Part shown: piece after piece, positions 33,363 through 42,587 of the stretch
How the letters are laid out: each line of letters opens with the position of its first letter
Numbering within the stretch: position 1 is the stretch's first letter
From: an uncultured Desulfuromonadales bacterium
GTDB lineage: Bacteria; Desulfobacterota; Desulfuromonadia; Desulfuromonadales; Geopsychrobacteraceae
Assembly: GCA_947259685.1 (NCBI GenBank)
Contig: CAMYNC010000012.1
Coordinates: 1-64,000 of the forward strand
Reading direction: 5' to 3'
Length of the DNA: 64,000 nt
The notes under the pieces: generated by a model
Told to the model about the DNA's origin: nothing
Databases searched by the model: none
Seen by the model: the letters and a program-made list of their open reading frames with translations, nothing else
Made by a program: the position numbers and the translations under genes

Positions 33363-34724
33363 GTGATTAGACCAAAGTTTTTTATCTTAACTGTCGATTT
33401 AATGATTGCCGTCTTGGCCCTCTTTTTATCCCATCTGTTAAGGTTTTCAGCGCCTAATGGCGTTGATGCGCTTTTGGATGGTGGTTTGTTTCGGGTCTTG
33501 ACCTATCTCTGTATAATTTTAATGTCTGCCTATTTTTTTGAGCTTCTCGAGTTCGATAATTTCAAGTCGGGCAGGTTTATTCTCAAGCGTTTGCTCGCCT
33601 CGCTGGTGACCACGTTTTTGATATTGTCAATTTTTTTCTATCTTTTGCCTGATCATCAGTTCGGAAGGGGCGTACTTCTTTTGTCCCTCTGCCTGGTCGG
33701 GTTAGGCCAGTTTGGATTCCGTTTTCTCTTGCGTAAGTATTCTCGGGTTTCGAGATTCGCCAACCGGATTTTTATCCTCGGGGTTGGGGAATATGCGCAA
33801 AAGATGGCGAAGATTATCACTGCTGATTTTAATCCACATAGTTATGTTGGATTTGTTTCCTGCGGCAAGGAAAAATCTCAGGTGGCCGAAGATAGAATTG
33901 TTGGGGATATCGGACAATTTGCAGAGTTGGTTCAGGATTATCGCCCAAATAAGATCATTGTTGCTTTGACTGAGAGGCGCGGGGCTCTGCCGCTTAAAGA
34001 GATCATGCACAGTAAGCTTCGTGGGGTTGAAGTTTACGATGCGGCAACCTTTTATGAGCAGGAGACTGGTCGCCTGTTGGTGGAAAACGTCCAGCCAAGT
34101 GCTTTTATTTACGCCCATGGTTTTCGGTTGACGTCATTTATGCGCAGCTATAAAAGGATTTTTGATGTTGCTTTCTCCGTTTTCGGTCTGTTTTTTGCCT
34201 TTCCTATCTTGCCTATTGCCGCACTGGCGATAAAACTAGATTCCCCAGGACCGATTTTTTTCAAACAATTAAGGGTTGGTGAGCGCGAAGTCGAATATTT
34301 TATTTATAAGTTCCGCACGATGTGTAACGACGCTGAAAAAGAATCCGGCGCGGTTTGGGCGCAACAAAATGATCCTCGGGTGACCCGGATCGGCCAATTT
34401 ATGCGGAAAACCCGGATCGATGAAATTCCTCAGCTCTATAATGTATTGAAGGGAGATATGAGTTTCGTTGGCCCTCGCCCAGAGCGGTTGGCATTTGTTG
34501 ATCGTTTGAAAAAAACGATTCCTTATTACTCTACCCGGCATTTTGTGAAGCCGGGGGTGACTGGGTGGGCGCAGGTCTGCTATCCCTATGGAGCTTCTGA
34601 GGAAGACGCACTTGAAAAATTGCGCTATGATCTATTTTACATAAAGAACTATTCTGTTTTTCTTGATTTTAAAATCATTCTTGATACGGTTCGAGTCGTG
34701 CTTTCCGGTTTCGGTGGGAGATAA
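33363..34724 (+). CDS. Exosortase A-type priming sugar transferase (EpsB-like)
   Basis: A 453-residue polyprenyl-phosphate sugar-1-phosphate transferase. Four N-terminal membrane segments (from FFILTVDLMIAVLALFLS) and a CoA-binding-like domain (IFILGVGEYAQKMAKII) precede a fifth membrane segment and the bacterial sugar transferase domain: KRIFDVAFSVFGLF, KLDSPGPIFFKQLRVG, KFRTMCNDAEKESG, TRIDEIPQLYNVLKGDMS and GPRPER. It attaches the first sugar to undecaprenyl phosphate. The start is a GTG with GAGG about 12 bases upstream. The downstream gene begins two bases after its stop. Confidence 0.9.
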   Translation: MIRPKFFILTVDLMIAVLALFLSHLLRFSAPNGVDALLDGGLFRVLTYLCIILMSAYFFELLEFDNFKSGRFILKRLLASLVTTFLILSIFFYLLPDHQFGRGVLLLSLCLVGLGQFGFRFLLRKYSRVSRFANRIFILGVGEYAQKMAKIITADFNPHSYVGFVSCGKEKSQVAEDRIVGDIGQFAELVQDYRPNKIIVALTERRGALPLKEIMHSKLRGVEVYDAATFYEQETGRLLVENVQPSAFIYAHGFRLTSFMRSYKRIFDVAFSVFGLFFAFPILPIAALAIKLDSPGPIFFKQLRVGEREVEYFIYKFRTMCNDAEKESGAVWAQQNDPRVTRIGQFMRKTRIDEIPQLYNVLKGDMSFVGPRPERLAFVDRLKKTIPYYSTRHFVKPGVTGWAQVCYPYGASEEDALEKLRYDLFYIKNYSVFLDFKIILDTVRVVLSGFGGR

Positions 34725-34726
34725 CT

Positions 34727-35524
34727 ATGAAATATGTTATTACATGCTTTCTATGTTGTGTTTTAGGCTTTCTAACTCCTGCTGCTTCAACTGCAGAAGA
34801 TTATGTGATTGGCAAAGGGGATGTTCTTGAAGTTGCAGTCTGGGGTGTCGAGGAAATGAGCAGGTCAGTGGTTGTCCGCCCAGACGGAAAAATCACCTTA
34901 CCGGCAATCGGTGATGTTGTCGCTGAAAACATGGCTCCCGCTAAGCTTAGCAAGTTGTTGGCAACGGAAATGAAGAAATATGTCAAGAAACCGATCGTGA
35001 CAGTCTCGGTTGAAACAATCATGAACAACCGCGTTTATATTATCGGCGGAGAGTTGTCGCGGGTTATTGATATGGCCAATGAAATGTCATTGATGAAAGT
35101 AATGAGCTCTTTGGGAGATTTGAGTCAGGTCGATTTAAGGCGCGCCTATCTGTCTCGTGGCGGCCAAAAGGTCAGCTCCGACTTCTACGCTCTTTTCTTC
35201 GAGGGTGACCTTTCTCAAGATGTAGAGCTTAAGGCAGAGGATGTTATCTTTATGCCGAGCAATCTACATAATCGGGTTTACGTCCTCGGCGCTGTCAGCG
35301 CACCACAGCCTGTCCAATACTCTGAGGGAATGAGGGTGCTAGACGCCATATTGGGGGCCGGGGGATTTACTGAATTTGCCAAAGAAGAGTCCGTCATTGT
35401 CGTTCGGAAGGATCAGTCAAAGATCAGCGTCGATTTAGAAAAAGTTCGGAAGAAACAAACTACCGACGCCAATATATTGATAATGCCTGGTGATTATGTC
35501 CTCGTAGAAGAAAGTCTTTTTTAG
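34727..35524 (+). CDS. Polysaccharide export protein (Wza-like)
   Basis: A 265-residue secreted protein with signal peptide (about residues 1-23, ending AASTA) followed by a polysaccharide export sugar-binding domain (YVIGKGDVLEVAVWG, VRPDGKITLPAIGDV) and two SLBB-type beta-grasp domains (NNRVYIIGGELSR, HNRVYVLGAVSAPQ). It has no lipobox, as is usual for the exosortase-associated family. It would form the periplasmic or outer-membrane export channel. GGGAG provides the ribosome site. Confidence 0.9.
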   Translation: MKYVITCFLCCVLGFLTPAASTAEDYVIGKGDVLEVAVWGVEEMSRSVVVRPDGKITLPAIGDVVAENMAPAKLSKLLATEMKKYVKKPIVTVSVETIMNNRVYIIGGELSRVIDMANEMSLMKVMSSLGDLSQVDLRRAYLSRGGQKVSSDFYALFFEGDLSQDVELKAEDVIFMPSNLHNRVYVLGAVSAPQPVQYSEGMRVLDAILGAGGFTEFAKEESVIVVRKDQSKISVDLEKVRKKQTTDANILIMPGDYVLVEESLF

Positions 35525-35533
35525 GAATCAATT

Positions 35534-37045
35534 ATGCGTGAAGGGATTGACCAAGTCCTAAGGTGTATTTATTCGGCCTATTGCCATAAATATATTTTCT
35601 TGCTAGTAACTTTTTCGGTAATGACCGCAGTGGGGGTTTATAGCTTTACTCTGCCCAAGCAATATAAAGCAGACACTACGGTTTTCATTGAAAAAAATGT
35701 CATTGATGATCTTGTCGAGGGGATTGCCATTACGTCGAACTTCGATGAACGGATTCGGGTTTTGAAATACGCGATCTTGAGTCGAGATTTGATTACCAAA
35801 ACTTTGGAAGATGTCGAATCTGATATATTTACCAAAAGTATGGGCAAGCAACAGGCCTACATATCTGGCTTGATTGACCGGACTATTGTCGAAACACAGA
35901 GAAATATGGACCTTTTCACCGTTTCCCTGATCGACAGTAATCCCGAATTTGCGCAGCGATTTATCAATACGCTGGTAGGCACCTATGTCGAGGAGAACCT
36001 TTCAGCTAAGCGGGATGAAACTTACGGAGCCAACCGTTTTCTTGAAGAGCAGCTAGACGTTTTTAAAGATAAGCTTGAAAAAGCCGAAGATAGAATCATT
36101 GGTTTCCGTAAAAAACAGGGGATTTACTTTTCTGTAAATGAAGCTGGAACCATTGCGAAAATTCGCGAACTTCTGGCAGAGATAGAAAATATCAGTCTTT
36201 CCCTGGATACCCTGGCCGCGAAAAAAATACAGTTGACATCTCAACTCGCCAAAACTCAGCCGACTGTTGCTACCGTCAGTGAGAGTGCCGAAAATAACCG
36301 TCTGCAGGTCATGCAAAGCCGTTTGGACTCTCTGCTGCTCAGGTATACGGATAATTATCCAGAAGTGGTTCGTTTGAGGGCTGAAATAGCTGGTTTAGAG
36401 CAGCGCCTTTCTGCGCCAGACGCAGTTAAGGCCAAGCGTGAAACGACGACAATGACCTCTTTTAATCCGCTACATCAAGAGCTTCAGGGGCAGTTATTTG
36501 AGGTTGATGCGGAACTTTCCTCTTTGGGGGCGCGTAAGACAAAACTCCAACAGACGGTTGCCAAACGCGAGCAGGAACTGAAGGAGGTGCCTACAGCAAA
36601 AAAAGAATTAGGAATCCTTATCCAGGAGCGGGATTCTTATCGGAGTATCTATAATGACCTGTTGTCAAGAATGGGCAAATCTGAAGTTTCCAAGCAAATG
36701 GAAATTGGCAATAAGGCTGCAACTTTCCGAGTCGTGGATCCAGCTGTTCTGCCTGAAACTCCGGTTTCCCCCGACATGCTGAAAATGTTTTTGCTTGCTC
36801 TGATTAGCGGTTTGGGCTGTGGTTTCGGGGTGGTTTTGCTGCTCGATAATATGGATACTCGAGTCAGGAACGTTGACTTTGCCAAGGCTTTGGGAGTTGA
36901 GGTTCTCGCCGTTGTCCCAAATCTTTCCACTGCCGATTCCGTTAAACGTCGCAAGACGGGTGATCTTGTTCTCGCCGCGTTTTCTGGTGTCTACCTACTC
37001 TGTTTCGTCGGGGTGTTTGCCTACGAGTTGTTTTTACGTAAATAA
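35534..37045 (+). CDS. Polysaccharide chain-length determinant (Wzz/GNVR type)
   Basis: A 503-residue polysaccharide co-polymerase: N-terminal membrane segment (YIFLLVTFSVMTAVGVYSF), Wzz domain, a long coiled coil in the periplasm (about residues 160-390), the GNVR region (KELGILIQERDSYRSIYND) and a C-terminal membrane segment (MLKMFLLALISGLGCGFGV), with a final hydrophobic segment near the end. The cytoplasmic kinase is a separate protein encoded by the next gene, as is usual in exosortase A loci. It sets polymer length. Confidence 0.88.
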   Translation: MREGIDQVLRCIYSAYCHKYIFLLVTFSVMTAVGVYSFTLPKQYKADTTVFIEKNVIDDLVEGIAITSNFDERIRVLKYAILSRDLITKTLEDVESDIFTKSMGKQQAYISGLIDRTIVETQRNMDLFTVSLIDSNPEFAQRFINTLVGTYVEENLSAKRDETYGANRFLEEQLDVFKDKLEKAEDRIIGFRKKQGIYFSVNEAGTIAKIRELLAEIENISLSLDTLAAKKIQLTSQLAKTQPTVATVSESAENNRLQVMQSRLDSLLLRYTDNYPEVVRLRAEIAGLEQRLSAPDAVKAKRETTTMTSFNPLHQELQGQLFEVDAELSSLGARKTKLQQTVAKREQELKEVPTAKKELGILIQERDSYRSIYNDLLSRMGKSEVSKQMEIGNKAATFRVVDPAVLPETPVSPDMLKMFLLALISGLGCGFGVVLLLDNMDTRVRNVDFAKALGVEVLAVVPNLSTADSVKRRKTGDLVLAAFSGVYLLCFVGVFAYELFLRK

Positions 37046-37069
37046 ACAGCCAACTGAGTTATTATTTTT

Positions 37070-37906
37070 ATGAGCCGAATTGAAGAAGCGTTAAAAAAGG
37101 TTTCCCGTCATCGCCATGCCTCTGGCCAAGCAAGCACTGCCAGTCAGGTGCGCAGCAGCAAACAACTTCCCGGCGAGCATTTAAAGCCGGATAACGGGAA
37201 CATGACACAACTGTTAGAGGTTGCAGAGCCGATCTTAATTGATAACCTTCTGCTGGTGACAGCCGGAGACGAAAAATCTGCTGTTGTTGAAGAGTACAAC
37301 AAATTAAGGTCTTCGGTTATTGCTCTGACCCGCGGGGAGAATTTTTTGAACACCTTGATGGTCACCAGCACTGTCAGCGATGAAGGAAAGTCGATGACAG
37401 CCTTGAATCTTGCGATTTCCCTGGCAAGAGAGTATGATCACACTGTTTTGTTGGTTGACGCTGATTTAAGGCGTCCCTCCATTCATAAATATTTAAAAAT
37501 CGAGCCCGAGTATGGCTTGACTCACTGTCTTAGGGATGACCTGCCAATAGAAAAGGCACTGGTTAAAACCGGGGTCGGTAAGTTGGTCATCTTGCCTGCG
37601 GGTGAAGTCGTTGAAGATCCTGTCGACCTGCTGTCATCCAACCGGATGAAAAAGATTATCAAGGAATTAAAGCATCGCTATTCAGAACGCTATGTGATCT
37701 TTGACACCCCTCCAGCGCTGCCATTTGCTGATGCTGGTATCATCGCTGCTGGAGTTGATGGCACCCTGTTTGTTGTTCGCGAAGGGAAGGCTGCGCGAGA
37801 AGATTTGGATAAAACTATTGAGGACTTAAAAGAACATAATTTGTTGGGCGTCATCTATAATGACGCAAATACGTTTTTTAAGAGGCAAGATAGTTATTAT
37901 TATTAA
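37070..37906 (+). CDS. Exosortase-associated tyrosine autokinase (BY-kinase)
   Basis: A 278-residue ParA/MinD-like ATPase with MSRIEEALKKV at the start, Walker A STVSDEGKSMTALNLA (Lys107), Walker A' VDADLRRPSIHKYL and Walker B VIFDTPPALPF. The C-terminus DSYYY is a short tyrosine cluster that would be autophosphorylated. In place of the usual GEGKS the nucleotide loop reads DEGKS. It controls chain length together with the preceding Wzz-type protein. A matching phosphatase is encoded at 59963-60541. Confidence 0.88.
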   Translation: MSRIEEALKKVSRHRHASGQASTASQVRSSKQLPGEHLKPDNGNMTQLLEVAEPILIDNLLLVTAGDEKSAVVEEYNKLRSSVIALTRGENFLNTLMVTSTVSDEGKSMTALNLAISLAREYDHTVLLVDADLRRPSIHKYLKIEPEYGLTHCLRDDLPIEKALVKTGVGKLVILPAGEVVEDPVDLLSSNRMKKIIKELKHRYSERYVIFDTPPALPFADAGIIAAGVDGTLFVVREGKAAREDLDKTIEDLKEHNLLGVIYNDANTFFKRQDSYYY

Positions 37907-37932
37907 AAACTGCAATTAAGAGGGTGGCCTTT

Positions 37933-39177
37933 ATGATTTTTTCAAGGGGGATTGTATCTTTCAGCTGTTTGCTAGCAGTTATTTGCGCTTTAACGGGTAA
38001 CGCATTTGCGCAAATGGTAATCCATCCACGAATTACTGTCGAGCAGAGATACGACGACAATATTTTCACTGATGACAAAGACAAAGAAGATGACTGGATA
38101 ACGGGTATTGCACCCGGCATCAACATAACCTACGACTCCAGATCGATCGATCTGACCTTGGATTATTCATTGCAGTATGTCCGTTATCAGACAAACAAAG
38201 ATGAAAATCTGGATAGCTTTAAGGACATGCAACGTGCTGACATGAGGGCCGATTTCTTTGAAGGGCGGCCTTTTACCCTGTCGCTTTCAGAGGTGATTGA
38301 TCGAGAATCCCTGGAAGAGCGTGACAGGGACTTTAATGACAGCGTTGACGACCGATCTACCCTCTACCGAACTACTGTCAGCCCTTCTTACCGGCTGCAA
38401 CTTGCCCAGACTTTCTCCCTCGTTTTTGACTACGTTTACCGCCGTGTCGATTTTGTCGAGTCTGCCGGTAATGACGTTGAACAAAATATCGGCAGAGTCT
38501 CTTTGGTTAAGGAACTCGCCGGAAATTCTGAAGTATATGCCCGCTTTACCTATACCGCAGACAATACCAAAAATGAGGAAAATTATGACCAACAGGATTA
38601 TACTGTAGGTATTGTCCATCAGGTCGGCCCCCGGTTAAGCGGCGCTGTAGAGGTGGGTTATTCTGAAATCCAGTTTGACGGGGATAGCGACGATAGTAGC
38701 GAGCCTTTCTGGCTGGTGAATCTGAAGTATCGCATCTTTGAGGCTTTATCGCTGGAAACAGAATATGAGCAGCGTTTTCAGAACTCTTCCACCGACGGTG
38801 TCGCTGAATATCAATCAGCTATCTTTTCAGTCATCTATGCAAAAAACTCCTTGGCCGCCAATATTGATTTTTACTGGAACGAATTTGATTATGTGCTCAC
38901 CCCCCAGGATGATGAGAGGACGGGGGTGAGACTAGGTTGTAGCATTCCTTTGACCAAGGTTTTCACCGCCAACCTCAACTCTGGATATGAAAAGGGCCGA
39001 TTTAAAGATGTGACCGATGAGGATGTTGATCGTTACATTCTGGGCGCCGGCGTCGACTATGAATATCGGCGCATTCTAGCATCGTTAGGATATTCTTATA
39101 GGAAAAATAATTCTGACCTCGATGGCAACGACTACACCAATAATATCTATTCTTTGAGAGTGTCGCTACGGTTTTAA
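37933..39177 (+). CDS. Exosortase-associated outer-membrane beta-barrel protein
   Basis: AGAGGG about eight bases upstream fits the ATG at 37933; the frame also has a GTG nine bases earlier. The product (414 residues) has a signal peptide (ending GNAFA) and many amphipathic strands with aromatic girdles (HPRITVEQRYDDNIFTDD, ITYDSRSIDLTLDYSLQYV, repeated YSY and FRL-type ends), ending SLRVSLRF. This is the pattern of the exosortase A-locus outer-membrane family (TIGR03016). It is a candidate secretion porin for the polymer. Confidence 0.82.
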   Translation: MIFSRGIVSFSCLLAVICALTGNAFAQMVIHPRITVEQRYDDNIFTDDKDKEDDWITGIAPGINITYDSRSIDLTLDYSLQYVRYQTNKDENLDSFKDMQRADMRADFFEGRPFTLSLSEVIDRESLEERDRDFNDSVDDRSTLYRTTVSPSYRLQLAQTFSLVFDYVYRRVDFVESAGNDVEQNIGRVSLVKELAGNSEVYARFTYTADNTKNEENYDQQDYTVGIVHQVGPRLSGAVEVGYSEIQFDGDSDDSSEPFWLVNLKYRIFEALSLETEYEQRFQNSSTDGVAEYQSAIFSVIYAKNSLAANIDFYWNEFDYVLTPQDDERTGVRLGCSIPLTKVFTANLNSGYEKGRFKDVTDEDVDRYILGAGVDYEYRRILASLGYSYRKNNSDLDGNDYTNNIYSLRVSLRF

Positions 39178-39180
39178 ATT

Positions 39181-40311
39181 ATGTATACAGAGTTTTTCGG
39201 CTTAACCGCCAAGCCATTTGAATTGCTTCCGAACCCGGTGTTTCTATATTTGAGCAAGGGGCACCGCAAGGCGCTTAGCTACCTGCAGTATGGCGTGCAG
39301 GAGCATGCGGGATTTACCCTTCTGACAGGAGAGGTTGGTTCGGGAAAAACTACTTTAGTTCGTGATATCATCAATAAAGTCAGTAATGACACCACCTTGT
39401 CGATGATTTTTAATACCCGGGTCGAGTCACAACAATTGGTCGGCATGATCAATGAGGATTTCGGCCTGAATGTTGATGGGAAAAATAAAGTTCAGCTGCT
39501 AAGTGATCTGAATGATTTTCTCCTTGCTGAGTGTAGTGCCGGTCGCCAACCGATCATCATTATTGATGAGGCCCAGAACCTGACCGAAGATTCACTTGAG
39601 GAAATCCGCTTACTATCTAACCTTGAGGCGGATAATTTTAAGCTGGTGCAGATTATTCTGGTTGGTCAGCCGGAGCTTAAGCAGCTTATCGCCAAGCCCA
39701 GCCTTCGTCAGTTACGCCAGCGGATTAGTATCAGCTGTCATTTGAACCCGCTCAACCTGGAAGAGACCCAAGAATATATTCTGCACCGCCTCGGGACTGT
39801 TGGTAATCGCGACTGTGTGAGTTTTAAAGAGGGGACATTTGAAAAGATTTACCGTTTCAGTGACGGAATTCCGCGTCTTATCAACTTGATTTGCGACTTT
39901 TTGTTGCTTTCTGCCTTCGTTGAAGAGACCAAGGAAATCAGTATTGATTTGGTCGAAGACGCAGTTAATGAACTCACTTTTGAGGACTATAGGGAGCCTT
40001 TGGTCAACTCTGGCCAAGAGCGGACATCGATCCATGGCGAGCAGCTTTCTACCAATGTTGACGATCGGCTGGCCCAGATCGAAGAAAATTATACTAAATT
40101 GAATGCCAGTCGGTCCGAAAAGGAAGCGATTCTTGAACGGTTGTCAAGTCAGGGGAGCATTCTTGAGTATTTGATTAATCAACAGCAGGGGCAATTCAAT
40201 CAATTTGAAAACCAGCTAAAAAAAATATCTTCCCAGATTGACCGTTTACGTCAGATGATTGTGGTCGATGGAAAACAGTCAGAGCGTCAGGAAACTCTTC
40301 TTCTCGAATAA
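39181..40311 (+). CDS. Exosortase-associated ATPase (ExeA-like)
   Basis: A 376-residue AAA ATPase: YTEFFGLTAKPFELLPNP at the N-terminus, Walker A GEVGSGKTTL (Lys56), Walker B IIIDEAQNL, sensor region QIILVGQPEL and arginines in LRQLRQRIS. The last 90 residues form a predicted coiled coil. This is the TIGR03015 family, a regular component of exosortase A exopolysaccharide loci. It starts three bases after the preceding stop. Its partner is unknown; related ExeA proteins assemble envelope complexes. Confidence 0.88.
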   Translation: MYTEFFGLTAKPFELLPNPVFLYLSKGHRKALSYLQYGVQEHAGFTLLTGEVGSGKTTLVRDIINKVSNDTTLSMIFNTRVESQQLVGMINEDFGLNVDGKNKVQLLSDLNDFLLAECSAGRQPIIIIDEAQNLTEDSLEEIRLLSNLEADNFKLVQIILVGQPELKQLIAKPSLRQLRQRISISCHLNPLNLEETQEYILHRLGTVGNRDCVSFKEGTFEKIYRFSDGIPRLINLICDFLLLSAFVEETKEISIDLVEDAVNELTFEDYREPLVNSGQERTSIHGEQLSTNVDDRLAQIEENYTKLNASRSEKEAILERLSSQGSILEYLINQQQGQFNQFENQLKKISSQIDRLRQMIVVDGKQSERQETLLLE

Positions 40312-40629
40312 CCCTCCCCCCACAAGGATCAGACTCTAGCCTATGCTTTGGTGTCACTTTCGTTGAAAAATTTCAGTTATTTTTCTTTATTGGGATAATC
40401 TTAGCGTTTTAAGAGTATGGTCATTAATATTAAAAATGCTTTGCCCGGCGGGTCCCGGATATTCGAAACTCTAAACTGCTCGACATTGTACCCGAACTAT
40501 TCTTCAGCGTGATGAGGTTGAGGTCTTTGGTCTCGCATATTGGTCGCTGTAATCGCTGTTTATATATCCGAACAACGCTGGTTGCGCTTTTCGACTAGCT
40601 GAATCCTTTAACCCTGCAGGGATTATTCT
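40312..40629. other. Gap between the ATPase and deacetylase genes
   Basis: I see no coding frame with character, no tRNA and no clear terminator. AT-rich stretches around 40360-40440 could hold a promoter, which would split the locus into two transcripts. Confidence 0.45.
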
Positions 40630-41511
40630 ATGGCGATAAAAAATTATTTGAGTATTGATGTTGAAGATTATTTCCAGGTTTCTGCGTTTGAAAATTGCTC
40701 ACCGCCGGATACCTGGGCTGGTCGGATCTGCCGGGTTGAACGCAATACTGAGTTGATCCTCTCTCTGCTTGAAGAACGTAGCATCACCGCGACCTTTTTT
40801 GTGCTTGGGTGGGTCGCCCAACGTTTTCCACAGATCCCCAAGCGGATTGCCGCACTTGGACATGAAATTGCCAGTCACGGTTATGGTCATCTACGGATTT
40901 ATAATCTTTCAAGGCACACATTCCGTGAAGACATTCGCTCCAGTAAGGCCTTGCTGGAAGATCTGACCGGAGCGCCGGTCTATGGCTACCGAGCACCCAG
41001 TTATTCAATCTCTGATGATACTGCTTGGGCGTTTGACGAGCTGGTCGACGCGGGTTACCAATATGATTCAAGTGTTTTTCCTATCAAGCATGACTTTTAC
41101 GGTATGCCTAATTGGCCACGCTTTGCTGGCTACGCAGTCAAGAGTGAGGACGGGTCCTGGGGAGCGGCTGAACAGGCGAATCTAGAGTACCCTTGCCTCA
41201 AGGAGCTACCGATCACCACTGTGGACATTTTCGGGCGCAATCTGCCAATTGCCGGTGGTGGGTATTTCAGATTGCTACCCTATGCGATCACCAAATGGGG
41301 ACTGAACCGGGTCAACCAGCTTGAGCAGAAACCCTTCGTGTTTTACCTGCATCCCTGGGAGTTTGATCCTGAGCAACCGCGTATGAAGGGGATCGGCCTG
41401 AAAAGTCGTTTTCGCCACTATCTCAATTTGCACAAAACGGAAAATCGTTTCAAAAGATTGCTTGATGATTTTGAATTCACCTCTATCTATTTGGGATTGA
41501 GCACTTCTTAG
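40630..41511 (+). CDS. Exosortase-associated polysaccharide deacetylase
   Basis: A 293-residue cytoplasmic-looking deacetylase without signal peptide: SIDVEDYFQVSAFE, FFVLGWVAQRFPQI, HEIASHGYGH (metal histidines) and GYRAPSYSISD, then a C-terminal extension with FYLHPWEFDPEQPR typical of the exosortase A family (TIGR03006, DUF3473). It deacetylates N-acetyl sugars of the repeat unit or its precursor. Next gene starts about 16 bases on. Confidence 0.9.
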   Translation: MAIKNYLSIDVEDYFQVSAFENCSPPDTWAGRICRVERNTELILSLLEERSITATFFVLGWVAQRFPQIPKRIAALGHEIASHGYGHLRIYNLSRHTFREDIRSSKALLEDLTGAPVYGYRAPSYSISDDTAWAFDELVDAGYQYDSSVFPIKHDFYGMPNWPRFAGYAVKSEDGSWGAAEQANLEYPCLKELPITTVDIFGRNLPIAGGGYFRLLPYAITKWGLNRVNQLEQKPFVFYLHPWEFDPEQPRMKGIGLKSRFRHYLNLHKTENRFKRLLDDFEFTSIYLGLSTS

Positions 41512-41527
41512 GGAACGCTTTTTGAGT

Positions 41528-42568
41528 ATGAAAATTCGGCTGGCAACAGATATCGACGGAAGTGCCTGGGATAGTTATGTGCTAAAGCATGCGGATGGCT
41601 TGGCATATCATCAGTTTGCCTGGAAAAATGCGGTGGAGGATGCTTATCATTTTGACGCTCGCTACCTGCTTGCAGAAAAGCAGGGAGAGCTTTGCGGCGT
41701 ATTACCGATGATAGATTTCAAACTTCCGCTGCTGGGCCGTAGTTTTGTTTCTTTGCCCTACTGCGATGTCGGAGGCTGTCTGGCGGATTCCTCGGAGATA
41801 GAACAAGCGCTTGTCGATGAGGCCAAAAAGCTGGCCCAGCAATGTAAAGTGCAAAAATTCGATTTGCGGCAGAAACTTCAGGCGTCGCTTGTCGGAGCGA
41901 CAGCAGTTGAGGCACAAAAAGTAAGAATGGTGCTTGAATTGCCCGAATCCTCGGAACTGCTTCTGCAGGGAATGAAGGCAAAGTTAAGAAGTCAGGTTCG
42001 CAAGCCGGGTCGTGATGGATTGACGGCCAAGCTGGGTGGTGCGGAGCTCATTGATCAGTTCTATCAGGTTTTTTGCAAAAATATGCGTGATATCGGTTCG
42101 CCGGTGCACAGTAGAAACTGGATAGATTCTGTCATTAAACATTATCAACAGCGTGCCAGGATCTGTATTGTCTATATGCCGGATGGCAGTCCGGCCGCAG
42201 GCGGGATTATTTTATTACATCGGCAGATCGTATCCATCCCCTGGGCCTCTTCATTGCGCCGCTATAATCGCTTCAATCCCAATATGCTACTTTATTGGAC
42301 ATTTCTAGCTTTTTCGGCGGACAATGGTTATCGCTTTTTTGATTTCGGGCGTTCCACTCCCGGCGAGGGAACTTATAAATTTAAAGCGCAATGGGGAGCT
42401 AACCCGGAGGCATTAGATTGGGTGCAGTTTGATCAAAATGGTGACAAAATAGAGCCGCAGGGAGCTTCTTCCGCCATCAGAGGGCATATAGAAGCTTGCT
42501 GGCAACGTTTGCCGCTTAGTATGTGCAATTTTATCGGTCCATTGCTGAGACGTTACATCAGTCTTTGA
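41528..42568 (+). CDS. Exosortase-associated FemAB-like GNAT protein
   Basis: A 346-residue protein with two acetyltransferase-like lobes of the FemAB family: HQFAWKNAVEDAYHF, SLPYCDVGGCL, KAKLRSQVRKPGRDG and RFFDFGRSTPGEGTYKFKAQW. The same architecture is seen in the exosortase A-locus FemAB family (TIGR03019). FemAB enzymes transfer amino acids from aminoacyl-tRNA; here it may add an acyl or aminoacyl group to the glycan. A TTG at 41522 is a possible alternative start, with GGGA better spaced. Confidence 0.85.
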   Translation: MKIRLATDIDGSAWDSYVLKHADGLAYHQFAWKNAVEDAYHFDARYLLAEKQGELCGVLPMIDFKLPLLGRSFVSLPYCDVGGCLADSSEIEQALVDEAKKLAQQCKVQKFDLRQKLQASLVGATAVEAQKVRMVLELPESSELLLQGMKAKLRSQVRKPGRDGLTAKLGGAELIDQFYQVFCKNMRDIGSPVHSRNWIDSVIKHYQQRARICIVYMPDGSPAAGGIILLHRQIVSIPWASSLRRYNRFNPNMLLYWTFLAFSADNGYRFFDFGRSTPGEGTYKFKAQWGANPEALDWVQFDQNGDKIEPQGASSAIRGHIEACWQRLPLSMCNFIGPLLRRYISL

Positions 42569-42587
42569 GTATCGGAATGATTTCAAT

